Assembly: GCA_035642125.1 (NCBI GenBank)
Contig: DASQSZ010000274.1
Location: 1 to 5,802, forward strand
Source: CALAED01 sp937891035
Lineage (GTDB): Bacteria; Actinomycetota; Actinomycetes; Streptosporangiales; Streptosporangiaceae
Length of the DNA stretch: 5,802 nt
Direction: 5' to 3'
Each line of letters starts with the position of its first letter. The first letter of the stretch is position 1. Under the pieces are notes generated by a model that saw only the letters and a list, made by a program, of their open reading frames with translations, ran no database searches and was not told where the DNA came from. This document shows positions 1 to 5,802 of this stretch, one piece after another. Made by a program: the position numbers and the translations under genes.

Positions 1-22
1 GCGATCATGTCGCAGGTCACAG

Positions 23-31
23 TTATACACA
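23..31 (+). promoter_or_regulatory. DnaA-box-like 9-mer TTATACACA
   Basis: The nonamer TTATACACA fits the general DnaA box pattern TTATNCACA exactly. It lies 87 bases upstream of the first gene, in a stretch of lower GC (33 of the first 60 bases are G or C). The hexamer CAGGTC occurs on both sides, at 13-18 and 30-35. Only one site is visible, and there is no dnaA or dnaN gene or box cluster, so this is not an origin. It may be an isolated DnaA site near a promoter or a chance match. Confidence 0.3.
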
Positions 32-117
32 GGTCCTTACCCAAGCCCTTTCCGAGCCACTGGAGTCTCAGTAAGCTCAGCGAGTGCTGTGACCGCTATA
101 TGGGAGCTAGTACGCCG

Positions 118-693
118 ATGCGCGCCCGGTTCATCACCCCGGTCGGGGCCGCCCTGCTGGTGACCTGCTCCCTCGCGGGCTGCGGCTCGACCGGCGACGC
201 CGGCGCGTTCCGCCCCGCCGGGCAACCGCAGTCCGCGCCTCCGGCCGCGTCGGGTTCGCCCGACGCCGACTCCGCCGCCGCGCCCACCGGGCTGACCAGG
301 GCGCAGATCGACAAGCAGGTCCTCGACCGCTACCGCGCCTACCGGCGGGCCTACGAGCGGGCCTATGAGACGAACGACCCCGCCGGGCTCGCCGCCTACG
401 TCACCGACCCGCTGCTCGGCATCATCGCCGAAGACCTGCGCGAGCTGGCCGCCAAAGGCGAGATATGGCGGTTCCACAACGTCGTCAACCCACGGATCCA
501 AGTCCGCTCGAAGACCGGTTCCACCGTCTATGTCATTGACTGCGTGCGCACCCTTGCCGCTTACCGGTTCTCGGCGAAGACCGGTGAACGGCTCGGCGCC
601 TTTCGCGGCGGCGCTCGCGCCTACCAGGCGGTGATGAGGTACACGGGCGGCACCTGGATGATCTCCAACGCCACCGAGGGGCAGAAATGCTGA
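118..693 (+). CDS. Lipoprotein with NTF2-like C-terminal domain
   Basis: This encodes a predicted 191-residue lipoprotein anchored on the outer face of the membrane; its precise role is unknown. The start at ATG 118 places a classic signal peptide first: an MRAR basic end, a hydrophobic core at about residues 8-19, and a lipobox LAGC with the lipidated Cys at 22. GGGAG at 102-106 is a weak, rather distant ribosome site; an in-frame ATG at 100 adds only six residues. Residues 23-58 form an Ala/Pro/Ser-rich linker. The rest (about 60-191) begins with a Tyr/Arg-rich amphipathic helix (RYRAYRRAYERAYETNDPAG), followed by beta-type segments ending in GGTWMIS. This order resembles small NTF2/SnoaL-fold secreted proteins of actinomycetes, judged by eye. 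Cys142 (in VIDC) and the C-terminal Cys191 could form a disulfide. The stop codon overlaps the next gene, implying translational coupling. Confidence 0.8.
   Translation: MRARFITPVGAALLVTCSLAGCGSTGDAGAFRPAGQPQSAPPAASGSPDADSAAAPTGLTRAQIDKQVLDRYRAYRRAYERAYETNDPAGLAAYVTDPLLGIIAEDLRELAAKGEIWRFHNVVNPRIQVRSKTGSTVYVIDCVRTLAAYRFSAKTGERLGAFRGGARAYQAVMRYTGGTWMISNATEGQKC
676..681 (+). promoter_or_regulatory. Ribosome binding site inside the upstream gene
   Basis: GAGGGG lies 5 bases before the ATG at 687, inside the last codons of the preceding lipoprotein gene. It supports ATG 687 as the true start and therefore a 7-base overlap (687-693) between the two genes. Confidence 0.7.
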
Positions 694-1424
694 CGAGATT
701 CACCGCGACCGCCGGGGCGTTCATCCTTGGCGCGGCACTGGCGGTCGTCCTTCCCCCCGCCGCCGCGCGAGCCGACTGCAAGGTGATCAACGACATCGCC
801 TACTGCGATGCGAGCGACACCGACAAAAGGAGGGGATCGGGCGGTTCCGGCGGCGGGAACGGCGGCGGGAACACCGGTCCCGGCATCGGCTGCCCGGACG
901 ACGGCACCGGGGTGCCCGGCGGGGTCTGCGACCCCACCCCGCCGGCCGCAGTGCAGGAAATACCGTCAATCAACCTGGCGTTTGATGCGCGCGGCAGCCT
1001 TGGCCTGCCGGCCCCGCGCATTCACTGGTCCCCGGACCCGCGCACCTACGTCCAGTTGCGCACCGGGCTCTGGGTCGACCAGGCGGACTTTTCGCCATTC
1101 ACCAGGTCGGTGACCGCCGGCGACCAGACGGTCACGGTCACCGCGACGCCCAAGAACGTGCGATGGGCTCTCGTCGAAACCACGATCAACTGCCCGAACG
1201 CCGGCAACCCGGACGGCACGGCCTGCGGATATACCTATCAGCGTTCTTCGGCCGGGCAGCCCGGCGGGAAGTATCACATCACGGCCACCATCACCTGGGG
1301 CGTCGAGTGGCAATGCGACGGCGACGAGTGCGACGGCGACGGCGGCCCGCTCGACGACATCTCGATGTCGTCGACGGCCGAGCTTCCCGTTGACGAGATT
1401 CAGACCGAGTCTCAGCCTGGATAG
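687..1424 (+). CDS. Secreted Cys-rich protein with Gly-rich linker and PKD-like beta domain
   Basis: This encodes a predicted exported protein of 245 residues. A signal peptide runs to about residue 29, with a hydrophobic core at 9-22 and a likely signal peptidase I site at ARA before Asp30; there is no lipobox. Residues 30-49 carry a Cys pair (31, 40). Residues 50-66 are a Gly/Ser/Asn-rich linker, and Cys 69 and 81 follow. The remainder (about 92-240) is a beta-rich domain with the landmarks ARGSLGLPAP, TVTVTATPKNVRW, CGYTYQRSSAGQPGG and ATITWGVEW. From memory these match a family of Streptomyces exported proteins often mislabelled 'ATP/GTP-binding protein'; I see no nucleotide-binding motif. 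The eight mature Cys could make four disulfides. An Asp/Gly-rich insert at 210-224 holds a duplicated CDGD unit. The function is unknown. Its position between two lipoprotein genes suggests a shared envelope role. Confidence 0.82.
   Translation: MLTRFTATAGAFILGAALAVVLPPAAARADCKVINDIAYCDASDTDKRRGSGGSGGGNGGGNTGPGIGCPDDGTGVPGGVCDPTPPAAVQEIPSINLAFDARGSLGLPAPRIHWSPDPRTYVQLRTGLWVDQADFSPFTRSVTAGDQTVTVTATPKNVRWALVETTINCPNAGNPDGTACGYTYQRSSAGQPGGKYHITATITWGVEWQCDGDECDGDGGPLDDISMSSTAELPVDEIQTESQPG
1314..1343 (+). repeat. 15-bp in-frame tandem duplication (CDGDE / CDGDG)
   Basis: Two adjacent 15-base units, 1314-1328 and 1329-1343, agree at the first 13 positions. They encode CDGDE and CDGDG at residues 210-219 of the secreted protein, producing two Cys five residues apart and an acidic DGDxxDGDG loop. 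The repeat lies between a core beta strand (ITWGVEW) and the C-terminal segment, where a loop would be expected. Confidence 0.75.
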
Positions 1425-1441
1425 TCGAGTACGCGAATCTC

Positions 1442-1447
1442 GGGAGG
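1442..1447 (+). promoter_or_regulatory. Ribosome binding site fixing a GTG start
   Basis: GGGAGG sits 6 bases ahead of GTG 1454, in the 29-base gap after the secreted-protein gene. The strong match and good spacing justify the GTG start, which also gives a plausible signal peptide. Confidence 0.75.
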
Positions 1448-1453
1448 CCGATC

Positions 1454-2206
1454 GTGCCCAGTTGGCGATCGCGTTCGTTCATCGTCTGCCTCGCCCTCGC
1501 CACGGCCTCCAGTGGCTGCGGCGGTGACGGAGACGCCGCAAACAAGGACCAGGACCGGGCAGCGGACCGCGGCGTCGCCGCACCGCCCGCGAGCGCGCCG
1601 CCGCCCATCTTCGACGTCGCCCACATCAGGACCGCACTGCTGCCGCCGAACGAGGTCGCCGCCGGGGCCAAGACCCAGGCGCCCACCTACCCAGGTCTTA
1701 CCGAGGCGGCCGTTCCCGCGTGCTCGGCGACCGCGTTCCACTTGCCGGGGAAACCGAAGACGCTCGCCCGCCAGCTCAGGACCACGTTCCGGCGGGGATA
1801 CACCGGCACCGCCTACATACAGATCGTGGCGCTCTACCCAGACGCCGCCGCGGCATCCGCCGCGATGGCCAAGGTCCGTGCCAAGGCGAAGTCCTGTCCC
1901 GCCAAGCGCCACTTCCCCGCCAAGCGAGTGGGAAAGCGCAAAATCGCGCTCGCGCACACCGACACCTGGACCGCCACGGAGGGCACCATGGCGGGCTGGA
2001 CACACGTCCGTGGCTTCGAAAAGCGGGTGGACCCGCCGTCCGCCAGCAAGTTCAACGTCTTCTACGACGTCTACGACTACGCGACCCGTGGCAACGTGCT
2101 GGCCGCGTCGCTCTACTGGGAGCGGGTGGCGCCCACGGTGCCGGGCCGGCGCATCGCCGACAGGGCGACCACGGTCTTGACGAAACAACTGCGCCGGATC
2201 GGCTGA
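1454..2206 (+). CDS. Lipoprotein with sensor-type extracellular domain
   Basis: This encodes a predicted 250-residue lipoprotein on the outer membrane face. The GTG start is supported by GGGAGG upstream. The signal peptide has Arg at 5 and 7 and a hydrophobic stretch at 9-18, then SSGC with Cys22 as the likely lipidated residue. Ser at the -3 position makes this lipobox weaker than usual. Residues 23-51 are a charged, then Ala/Pro-rich linker. From about 55 on there is one compact domain: LLPPNEV at 62-68, Cys90, YIQIVALYPD at 121-130, an Ala/Lys-rich helix at 131-147, Cys148, GWTHVRGF, FNVFYDVYDYA, and a final helix ending in LRRIG. Cys90 and Cys148 may pair. The order of elements recalls the PknH_C-like or LpqN-like sensor domains of actinobacterial lipoproteins; this is by eye only. 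It is the last gene of the likely three-gene operon and converges on the minus-strand regulator gene. Confidence 0.8.
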   Translation: MPSWRSRSFIVCLALATASSGCGGDGDAANKDQDRAADRGVAAPPASAPPPIFDVAHIRTALLPPNEVAAGAKTQAPTYPGLTEAAVPACSATAFHLPGKPKTLARQLRTTFRRGYTGTAYIQIVALYPDAAAASAAMAKVRAKAKSCPAKRHFPAKRVGKRKIALAHTDTWTATEGTMAGWTHVRGFEKRVDPPSASKFNVFYDVYDYATRGNVLAASLYWERVAPTVPGRRIADRATTVLTKQLRRIG

Positions 2207-2234
2207 CCAACGGGGTCAGGTCGTCGCCGGGCCC

Positions 2235-2270
2235 CCCGTACCGTGTCCCGTACCGCGCCCCGTACGACGC
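2235..2270. repeat. Three-unit 12-bp tandem repeat (CCCGTAC core)
   Basis: CCCGTAC recurs at 2235, 2247 and 2259, giving three consecutive 12-base units that diverge at their ends. They lie in the 94-base gap between the 3' ends of two convergent genes. Each unit contains the self-complementary tetramer GTAC. Flanking sequences (GTCGTCGCCGG near 2220-2230 and CCGGACGACG at 2272-2281) are imperfect inverted copies, so the whole block may fold as a hairpin and stop transcription from either side. No T-run is present. Confidence 0.55.
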
Positions 2271-2300
2271 TCCGGACGACGGCCGCGCCCCGCACGGACC

Positions 2301-2774
2301 TCAGGGTCGCGGGTTGGCCGCGTCTTCCGGGCCCTTGTTCGGGCGGCCGATGAGCCGGGACAGCACGATCGAGGTCTTGGTGCGGGTGATGTTGGGCTCG
2401 GCGCGCAGCCGTTCGAGCGCCCGCTCCAGGTGCTGGATGTCCCGGGCCCGCAGGTGCACCAGCGCGCTCGCCTCGCCGGTGACGGTGTAGGCCGCGACCA
2501 CCTCGGGGTGCTTGCGCACGCTGAGGTAGATCTCCTCCGGTGAGGTGGCGCCGCTGCAAAACAGCTCGATGAACGCCTCCGTCGTCCAGCCGAGCGCGGC
2601 CGGGTCGACGACGGCGGAGTAGCCGGTGATGACGCCGTCCTGGCGTAGTCGATCCACGCGTCGTTTCACCGCGGGCGCCGACAAACCGACGCGAGAGCCG
2701 ACCTGGGCGTAGGAGGCGCGGGCGTCGTCCAAGAGATACGCAACGATCTGCCGGTCCAGGTCATCAAGACGCAA
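2301..2774 (-). CDS. Lrp/AsnC-family transcriptional regulator
   Basis: This encodes a 157-residue DNA-binding protein of the feast/famine type, which normally forms dimers to octamers and responds to amino acids. The N-terminal winged helix-turn-helix covers about residues 4-52: LDDLDRQIVAYLLDDAR opens it, SYAQVGSRVGLS leads into the recognition helix SAPAVKRRVDRL, and DGVITGYSAVVDP closes it. The RAM effector domain covers about 64-140, with VTGEASALVHL (97-108) at the usual ligand-binding loop and an ending of KTSIVLSRL. Family lengths are about 150-165, so it is complete. The start is TTG at 2774, preceded by a good ribosome site at 2782-2788 on this strand. It is divergent from rocD across 123 bases, and regulators of this family commonly act on such neighbours. 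Ornithine or arginine is the likely signal, by inference from context. Confidence 0.93.
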   Translation of the reverse strand: MRLDDLDRQIVAYLLDDARASYAQVGSRVGLSAPAVKRRVDRLRQDGVITGYSAVVDPAALGWTTEAFIELFCSGATSPEEIYLSVRKHPEVVAAYTVTGEASALVHLRARDIQHLERALERLRAEPNITRTKTSIVLSRLIGRPNKGPEDAANPRP

Positions 2775-2781
2775 CGTTCGG

Positions 2782-2788
2782 CCCCTTC
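2782..2788 (-). promoter_or_regulatory. Ribosome binding site deciding the TTG start of the regulator
   Basis: On the minus strand GAAGGGG precedes TTG 2774 by 7 bases. No better ATG or GTG start exists nearby, and the family normally begins just before the LDxLD motif, so the TTG is accepted. Confidence 0.7.
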
Positions 2789-2809
2789 GGCGCGCGTGAT
2801 CGGTTTTTA

Positions 2810-2826
2810 TCGCGGGCTCGCCGCGA
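2810..2826. promoter_or_regulatory. Dyad TCGCGG-N5-CCGCGA, possible operator
   Basis: This is a perfect 6-bp inverted repeat with a 5-base centre, placed between the regulator start and the overlapping putative -10 elements. It may be a regulator binding site or a hairpin in the regulator's leader. GC-rich dyads this short can arise by chance. Confidence 0.35.
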
Positions 2827-2844
2827 ACATACGCTTGATCGTGT

Positions 2845-2860
2845 CACCTCACCAGAGGTG
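2845..2860. promoter_or_regulatory. Dyad CACCTC-ACCA-GAGGTG, possible operator
   Basis: This is a perfect 6-bp inverted repeat around a 4-base centre, 38 bases before the rocD start codon and next to the predicted rocD transcript start. Its centre lies about 34.5 bases from that of the other dyad, or roughly three helical turns. Lrp/AsnC proteins often bind several phased sites, so an autoregulatory operator is plausible. A leader hairpin is the alternative. Confidence 0.4.
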
Positions 2861-2884
2861 TGCACCGTGGCCCCGCATTTCGGC

Positions 2885-2891
2885 AAAGGAG
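2885..2891 (+). promoter_or_regulatory. Ribosome binding site deciding the GTG start of rocD
   Basis: AAAGGAG ends 6 bases before GTG 2898, which gives a protein beginning MTTTNRLRAL. The same frame is open upstream to ATG 2796, but that start would add 34 residues unlike the family, lacks a ribosome site and would consume the divergent promoter region. Confidence 0.8.
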
Positions 2892-2897
2892 CCGGCT

Positions 2898-4091
<1,194 letters not shown>

Positions 4092-4102
4092 CCACGGCGA
4101 AG

Positions 4103-4133
4103 CCGGCGCGCCGGAAAGCACCACCGCGGTGGT
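4103..4133 (+). terminator. Two perfect palindromes after rocD, possible terminator
   Basis: CCGGCGCGCCGG (4103-4114) and ACCACCGCGGTGGT (4120-4133) are each fully self-complementary and lie 12 and 29 bases after the rocD stop. In addition, ACCACGGCG at 4091-4099 can pair with CGCGGTGGT at 4125-4133 with one mismatch, giving a larger alternative hairpin. No T-run follows, which is common for actinomycete terminators. A protein-binding site is another possibility, especially for the 14-bp palindrome. Confidence 0.45.
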
Positions 4134-4199
4134 CCGCCGCCTCGATCACACTCTGCGGGACGCACCAACGACAGATCCCCATCACGGACCTATTGATCT

Positions 4200-4403
4200 C
4201 TAGGCGATGGTGGCGATGTCGCCGTCGTCGAAGTAGATCGATTGGTGAGGTCGTCCGCAAGGGCCGACTAGTCCGTCGGATATCGTCCAAACGGAATAGT
4301 CGGGATAAAACAGAGGATCTTTCGCGCTGGCCGTGTTGCGGGCCGAGCTCGACTGGTCGCACGCAGCGGAGGACGACTCAAGAGCGGCAGGCTGAGCCGG
4401 CAA
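4200..4403 (-). pseudogene. Possible 3' remnant of a lost gene
   Basis: On the minus strand an open frame of 67 codons ends with TAG at 4200-4202. The 13 codons before the stop (4203-4241) all end in G or C, as in genuine genes of this genome, whereas codons further upstream do not. No ribosome site or recognisable N-terminus is present. The last part, DPLF...ISDGL...SIYFDDGDIATIA, loosely recalls the end of the glutamine amidotransferase domain of GlmS-like proteins (SPL...ASD...YLDDGDIA). That resemblance is by eye and weak. A decayed gene tail is the preferred reading; chance is the alternative. Confidence 0.22.
4264..4303. repeat. Inverted repeat CCGACTA-N26-TAGTCGG upstream of the exporter
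   Basis: The 7-base arms at 4264-4270 and 4297-4303 are perfect inverted copies, 123 bases before the exporter start at the nearer arm. The left arm also overlaps a tighter dyad, CCGAC (4264-4268) with GTCGG (4275-4279). It could be an operator for an efflux regulator encoded elsewhere, but the arms are short. Confidence 0.3.
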
Positions 4404-4426
4404 GAGACAGCACGGGATGGTGATAT

Positions 4427-5802
4427 ATGAGGAAATGGCACGGCAACCCCTGGGCGATCTTGCTGACGCTCTCTTTGGGGTTCTTCATGACGTTGCTCGA
4501 CCTGACCATCGTCAACATCGCCATCCCGAACATGGTCGACAAGCTCGACGCCTCGCTCGACGAGATCCTGTGGGTGGTCAACGGCTACGTCCTGGTGCTC
4601 GCCGTGCTGCTGATCACGACCGGCCGCCTCGGTGACCTGCGCGGCCAGCGCAACATGTTCATCGCCGGCGTGGCCGTTTTCACCCTCGCCAGCCTCGCCT
4701 GCGGTATCTCACAGAACCCGGCGGAGCTGATCGGCGCCCGTGCGGTCCAAGGCTTGGGCGCGGCCATGCTCATGCCCCAGACCATGGCGATCGTCATCGG
4801 CGTGTTCCCCAGCGACCGCCGCGGCACCGCGCTCGGCGTCTGGGGCGCGGTGGCCGGCGTGGCCACCATCGCCGGCCCCAGCCTCGGCGGGCTGCTGGTG
4901 ACCGCCTTCGACTGGCGATGGATCTTCTTCGTGAACCTGCCCATCGGCGTCCTCGTGCTCCTCATGGCGATCTTCCTGATCCCCGACGCGCGCATGGAGC
5001 GGCCGCACCGGCTGGACCTCGGCGGCGTGCTGCTCGCCACCGCCGCGCTGTTCTGCCTCGTCTTCGCGCTCACCGAGGGGCAGCGCTACGAATGGAACGC
5101 CGGCATCTGGTTCCTGCTCGGCGGCTCGGCGGTACTGTTCGCCGCCTTTCTGTTCCACCAGCGCAGCCGTCAAAACGGCGAGCCGCTGGTGCCGTTCACG
5201 TTGTTCCGTGACCGCAACTTCACCGTCATGAACCTCGTGGGCGCCACCGTCTCGATCGGCATGATCGGCGTCCTCCTGCCCGTGACCATCTACCTGCAAA
5301 GCGTGCTCGGGTACTCCTCGATCAAGGCCGGCCTGGTGTTGGCGATCATGTCGGTGATGGGGATGTTGCTGGCCCCGATGGCCGGGCGGCTGTCGGACCG
5401 GATCAGCGGCAAGTACATCCTCATGGCCGGGCTGACGACGTACGCCATCGGCAACGTGTGGCTCCTGGCGGTGGCCGGCGTCGACACGGACCTGCCGGCG
5501 CTGGTCGGCCCCATGTTCGTGGCCGGCATCGGGGTGGGCTGCGTGTTCGCACCGATGGCCACCGAGGCGTTGCGCGGCGTACCGCCACGGCTCGCCGGCG
5601 CGGCCGCCGGCGTCAACAACACCATGCGACAGATCGGGTCGGTCGTGGGCGCGGCGGCGGTCGGCGCCGTGCTGCAGCACCAACTGGCCGGCGCGCTGCG
5701 CGAGGAGGCGGCGGGCCGGGCCGCCGCGATCCCCGCGCCATACCGTGACCAGGTGGTCGCCGGCTTCGCGGACGCGGCCAAGGGCGGTCTCGAGATCGGC
5801 GG
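4427..5802 (+). CDS. DHA2-family MFS drug efflux transporter (partial, 3' end outside window)
   Basis: This encodes an inner-membrane proton-driven exporter of the EmrB/QacA type. 458 codons are present and the frame is still open at the window edge; relatives are usually about 470-530 residues, so little is missing. Family motifs appear in order: LDLTIVNIAIP (24-34, the DHA2 motif with Asp25), WVVNGYVL (49-56), motif A GRLGDLRGQR (66-75) after helix 2, RAVQGLGAAMLMP (105-117, motif B), motif C GAVAGVATIAGPSLGG (140-155), typical of antiporters, and WRWIFFVNLPIG (163-174). Further hydrophobic helices follow through the second half, with a second motif-A-like loop AGRLSDRISGKY. The likely substrates are hydrophobic or cationic drugs or a secondary metabolite; the sequence does not tell which. 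ATG 4427 is chosen because MRKWHGNPWAILL is a normal start for the family. No regulator gene is adjacent in the window. Confidence 0.93.
   Translation, partial: MRKWHGNPWAILLTLSLGFFMTLLDLTIVNIAIPNMVDKLDASLDEILWVVNGYVLVLAVLLITTGRLGDLRGQRNMFIAGVAVFTLASLACGISQNPAELIGARAVQGLGAAMLMPQTMAIVIGVFPSDRRGTALGVWGAVAGVATIAGPSLGGLLVTAFDWRWIFFVNLPIGVLVLLMAIFLIPDARMERPHRLDLGGVLLATAALFCLVFALTEGQRYEWNAGIWFLLGGSAVLFAAFLFHQRSRQNGEPLVPFTLFRDRNFTVMNLVGATVSIGMIGVLLPVTIYLQSVLGYSSIKAGLVLAIMSVMGMLLAPMAGRLSDRISGKYILMAGLTTYAIGNVWLLAVAGVDTDLPALVGPMFVAGIGVGCVFAPMATEALRGVPPRLAGAAAGVNNTMRQIGSVVGAAAVGAVLQHQLAGALREEAAGRAAAIPAPYRDQVVAGFADAAKGGLEIG

Larger units (their letters stand above)
2775..2897. promoter_or_regulatory. Divergent promoter region between regulator and rocD
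   Basis: This 123-base gap must hold the promoters of both genes. On the plus strand TACGCT (2830-2835) fits a TAnnnT -10 element and would put the rocD transcript start near 2842, with no good -35. On the minus strand TATGTT (2831-2826) is a possible -10 for the regulator. The two elements overlap, so the promoters may compete. Two dyads (2810-2826 and 2845-2860) flank them. Promoter elements are assigned by eye. Confidence 0.45.
4092..4426. other. 335-bp intergenic region between rocD and the exporter
   Basis: No convincing intact gene lies here. From left to right there are two perfect GC palindromes just past rocD, a stretch of clearly lower GC (31 of 60 bases at 4261-4320), a possible minus-strand gene remnant ending at 4200, and an inverted repeat at 4264-4303. 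The sequence before ATG 4427 (GGTGAT at 4419-4424) is only a partial ribosome site. I could not find a good -35/-10 pair for the exporter; TATCGT at 4281-4286 is the best TAnnnT hexamer. Confidence 0.6.

Noticed and set aside
7..117. N-terminal extension of the first lipoprotein
   Set aside because: Starting at 118 puts the signal peptide and lipobox at the N-terminus; any longer form would bury them.
1412..2188. Open frame on the minus strand opposite the third exported protein
   Set aside because: It is Gly/Arg-rich with no recognisable domain. The plus-strand frame has a ribosome site, signal peptide and coherent domain.
2796..2897. N-terminal extension of rocD from ATG 2796
   Set aside because: There is no ribosome site, the extra 34 residues are unlike the family, and it would cover the divergent promoter; GTG 2898 has AAAGGAG at ideal spacing.
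4709..5683. Long open frame on the minus strand opposite the exporter
   Set aside because: It is His/Arg/Gln-rich low-complexity sequence; the plus strand carries all DHA2 transporter motifs.

Overview
The window reads as chromosomal DNA from a high-GC actinomycete. Codons overwhelmingly end in G or C, GTG and TTG are used as start codons, and the gene families are typical of Streptomyces, Streptosporangiales and Thermomonosporaceae. The genus cannot be fixed from sequence reading alone. I see no rRNA, tRNA, CRISPR array, insertion sequence or phage gene.

Layout. (1) 118-2206, plus strand: three tightly packed genes for exported proteins. They are an NTF2-like lipoprotein, a secreted Cys-rich protein with a Gly-rich linker that overlaps the first gene by 7 bases, and a second lipoprotein with a GTG start 29 bases further on. 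They look like one operon acting at the cell envelope. (2) 2207-2300: a convergent gap holding a three-unit 12-bp repeat. (3) 2301-2774, minus strand: an Lrp/AsnC-type regulator with a TTG start. (4) 2775-2897: a divergent regulatory region with two dyads. (5) 2898-4091, plus strand: rocD, ornithine aminotransferase, with a complete set of active-site residues. (6) 4092-4426: a 335-bp gap with two perfect palindromes behind rocD, a stretch of lower GC, a possible minus-strand gene remnant, and an inverted repeat ahead of the next gene. (7) 4427 to the right edge, plus strand: a DHA2-family (EmrB/QacA type, 14-TMS) drug exporter of the major facilitator superfamily, cut by the window end after 458 codons.

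How they fit. The regulator and rocD form a classical divergent pair. The regulator probably senses an amino acid (ornithine or arginine are obvious candidates) and controls conversion of ornithine to glutamate semialdehyde. The exporter is a separate unit with no regulator gene visible here. The lipoprotein operon is the least understood part and the best candidate for new biology, but nothing in the window proves a novel system. The other notes concern small DNA structures and a possible pseudogene.
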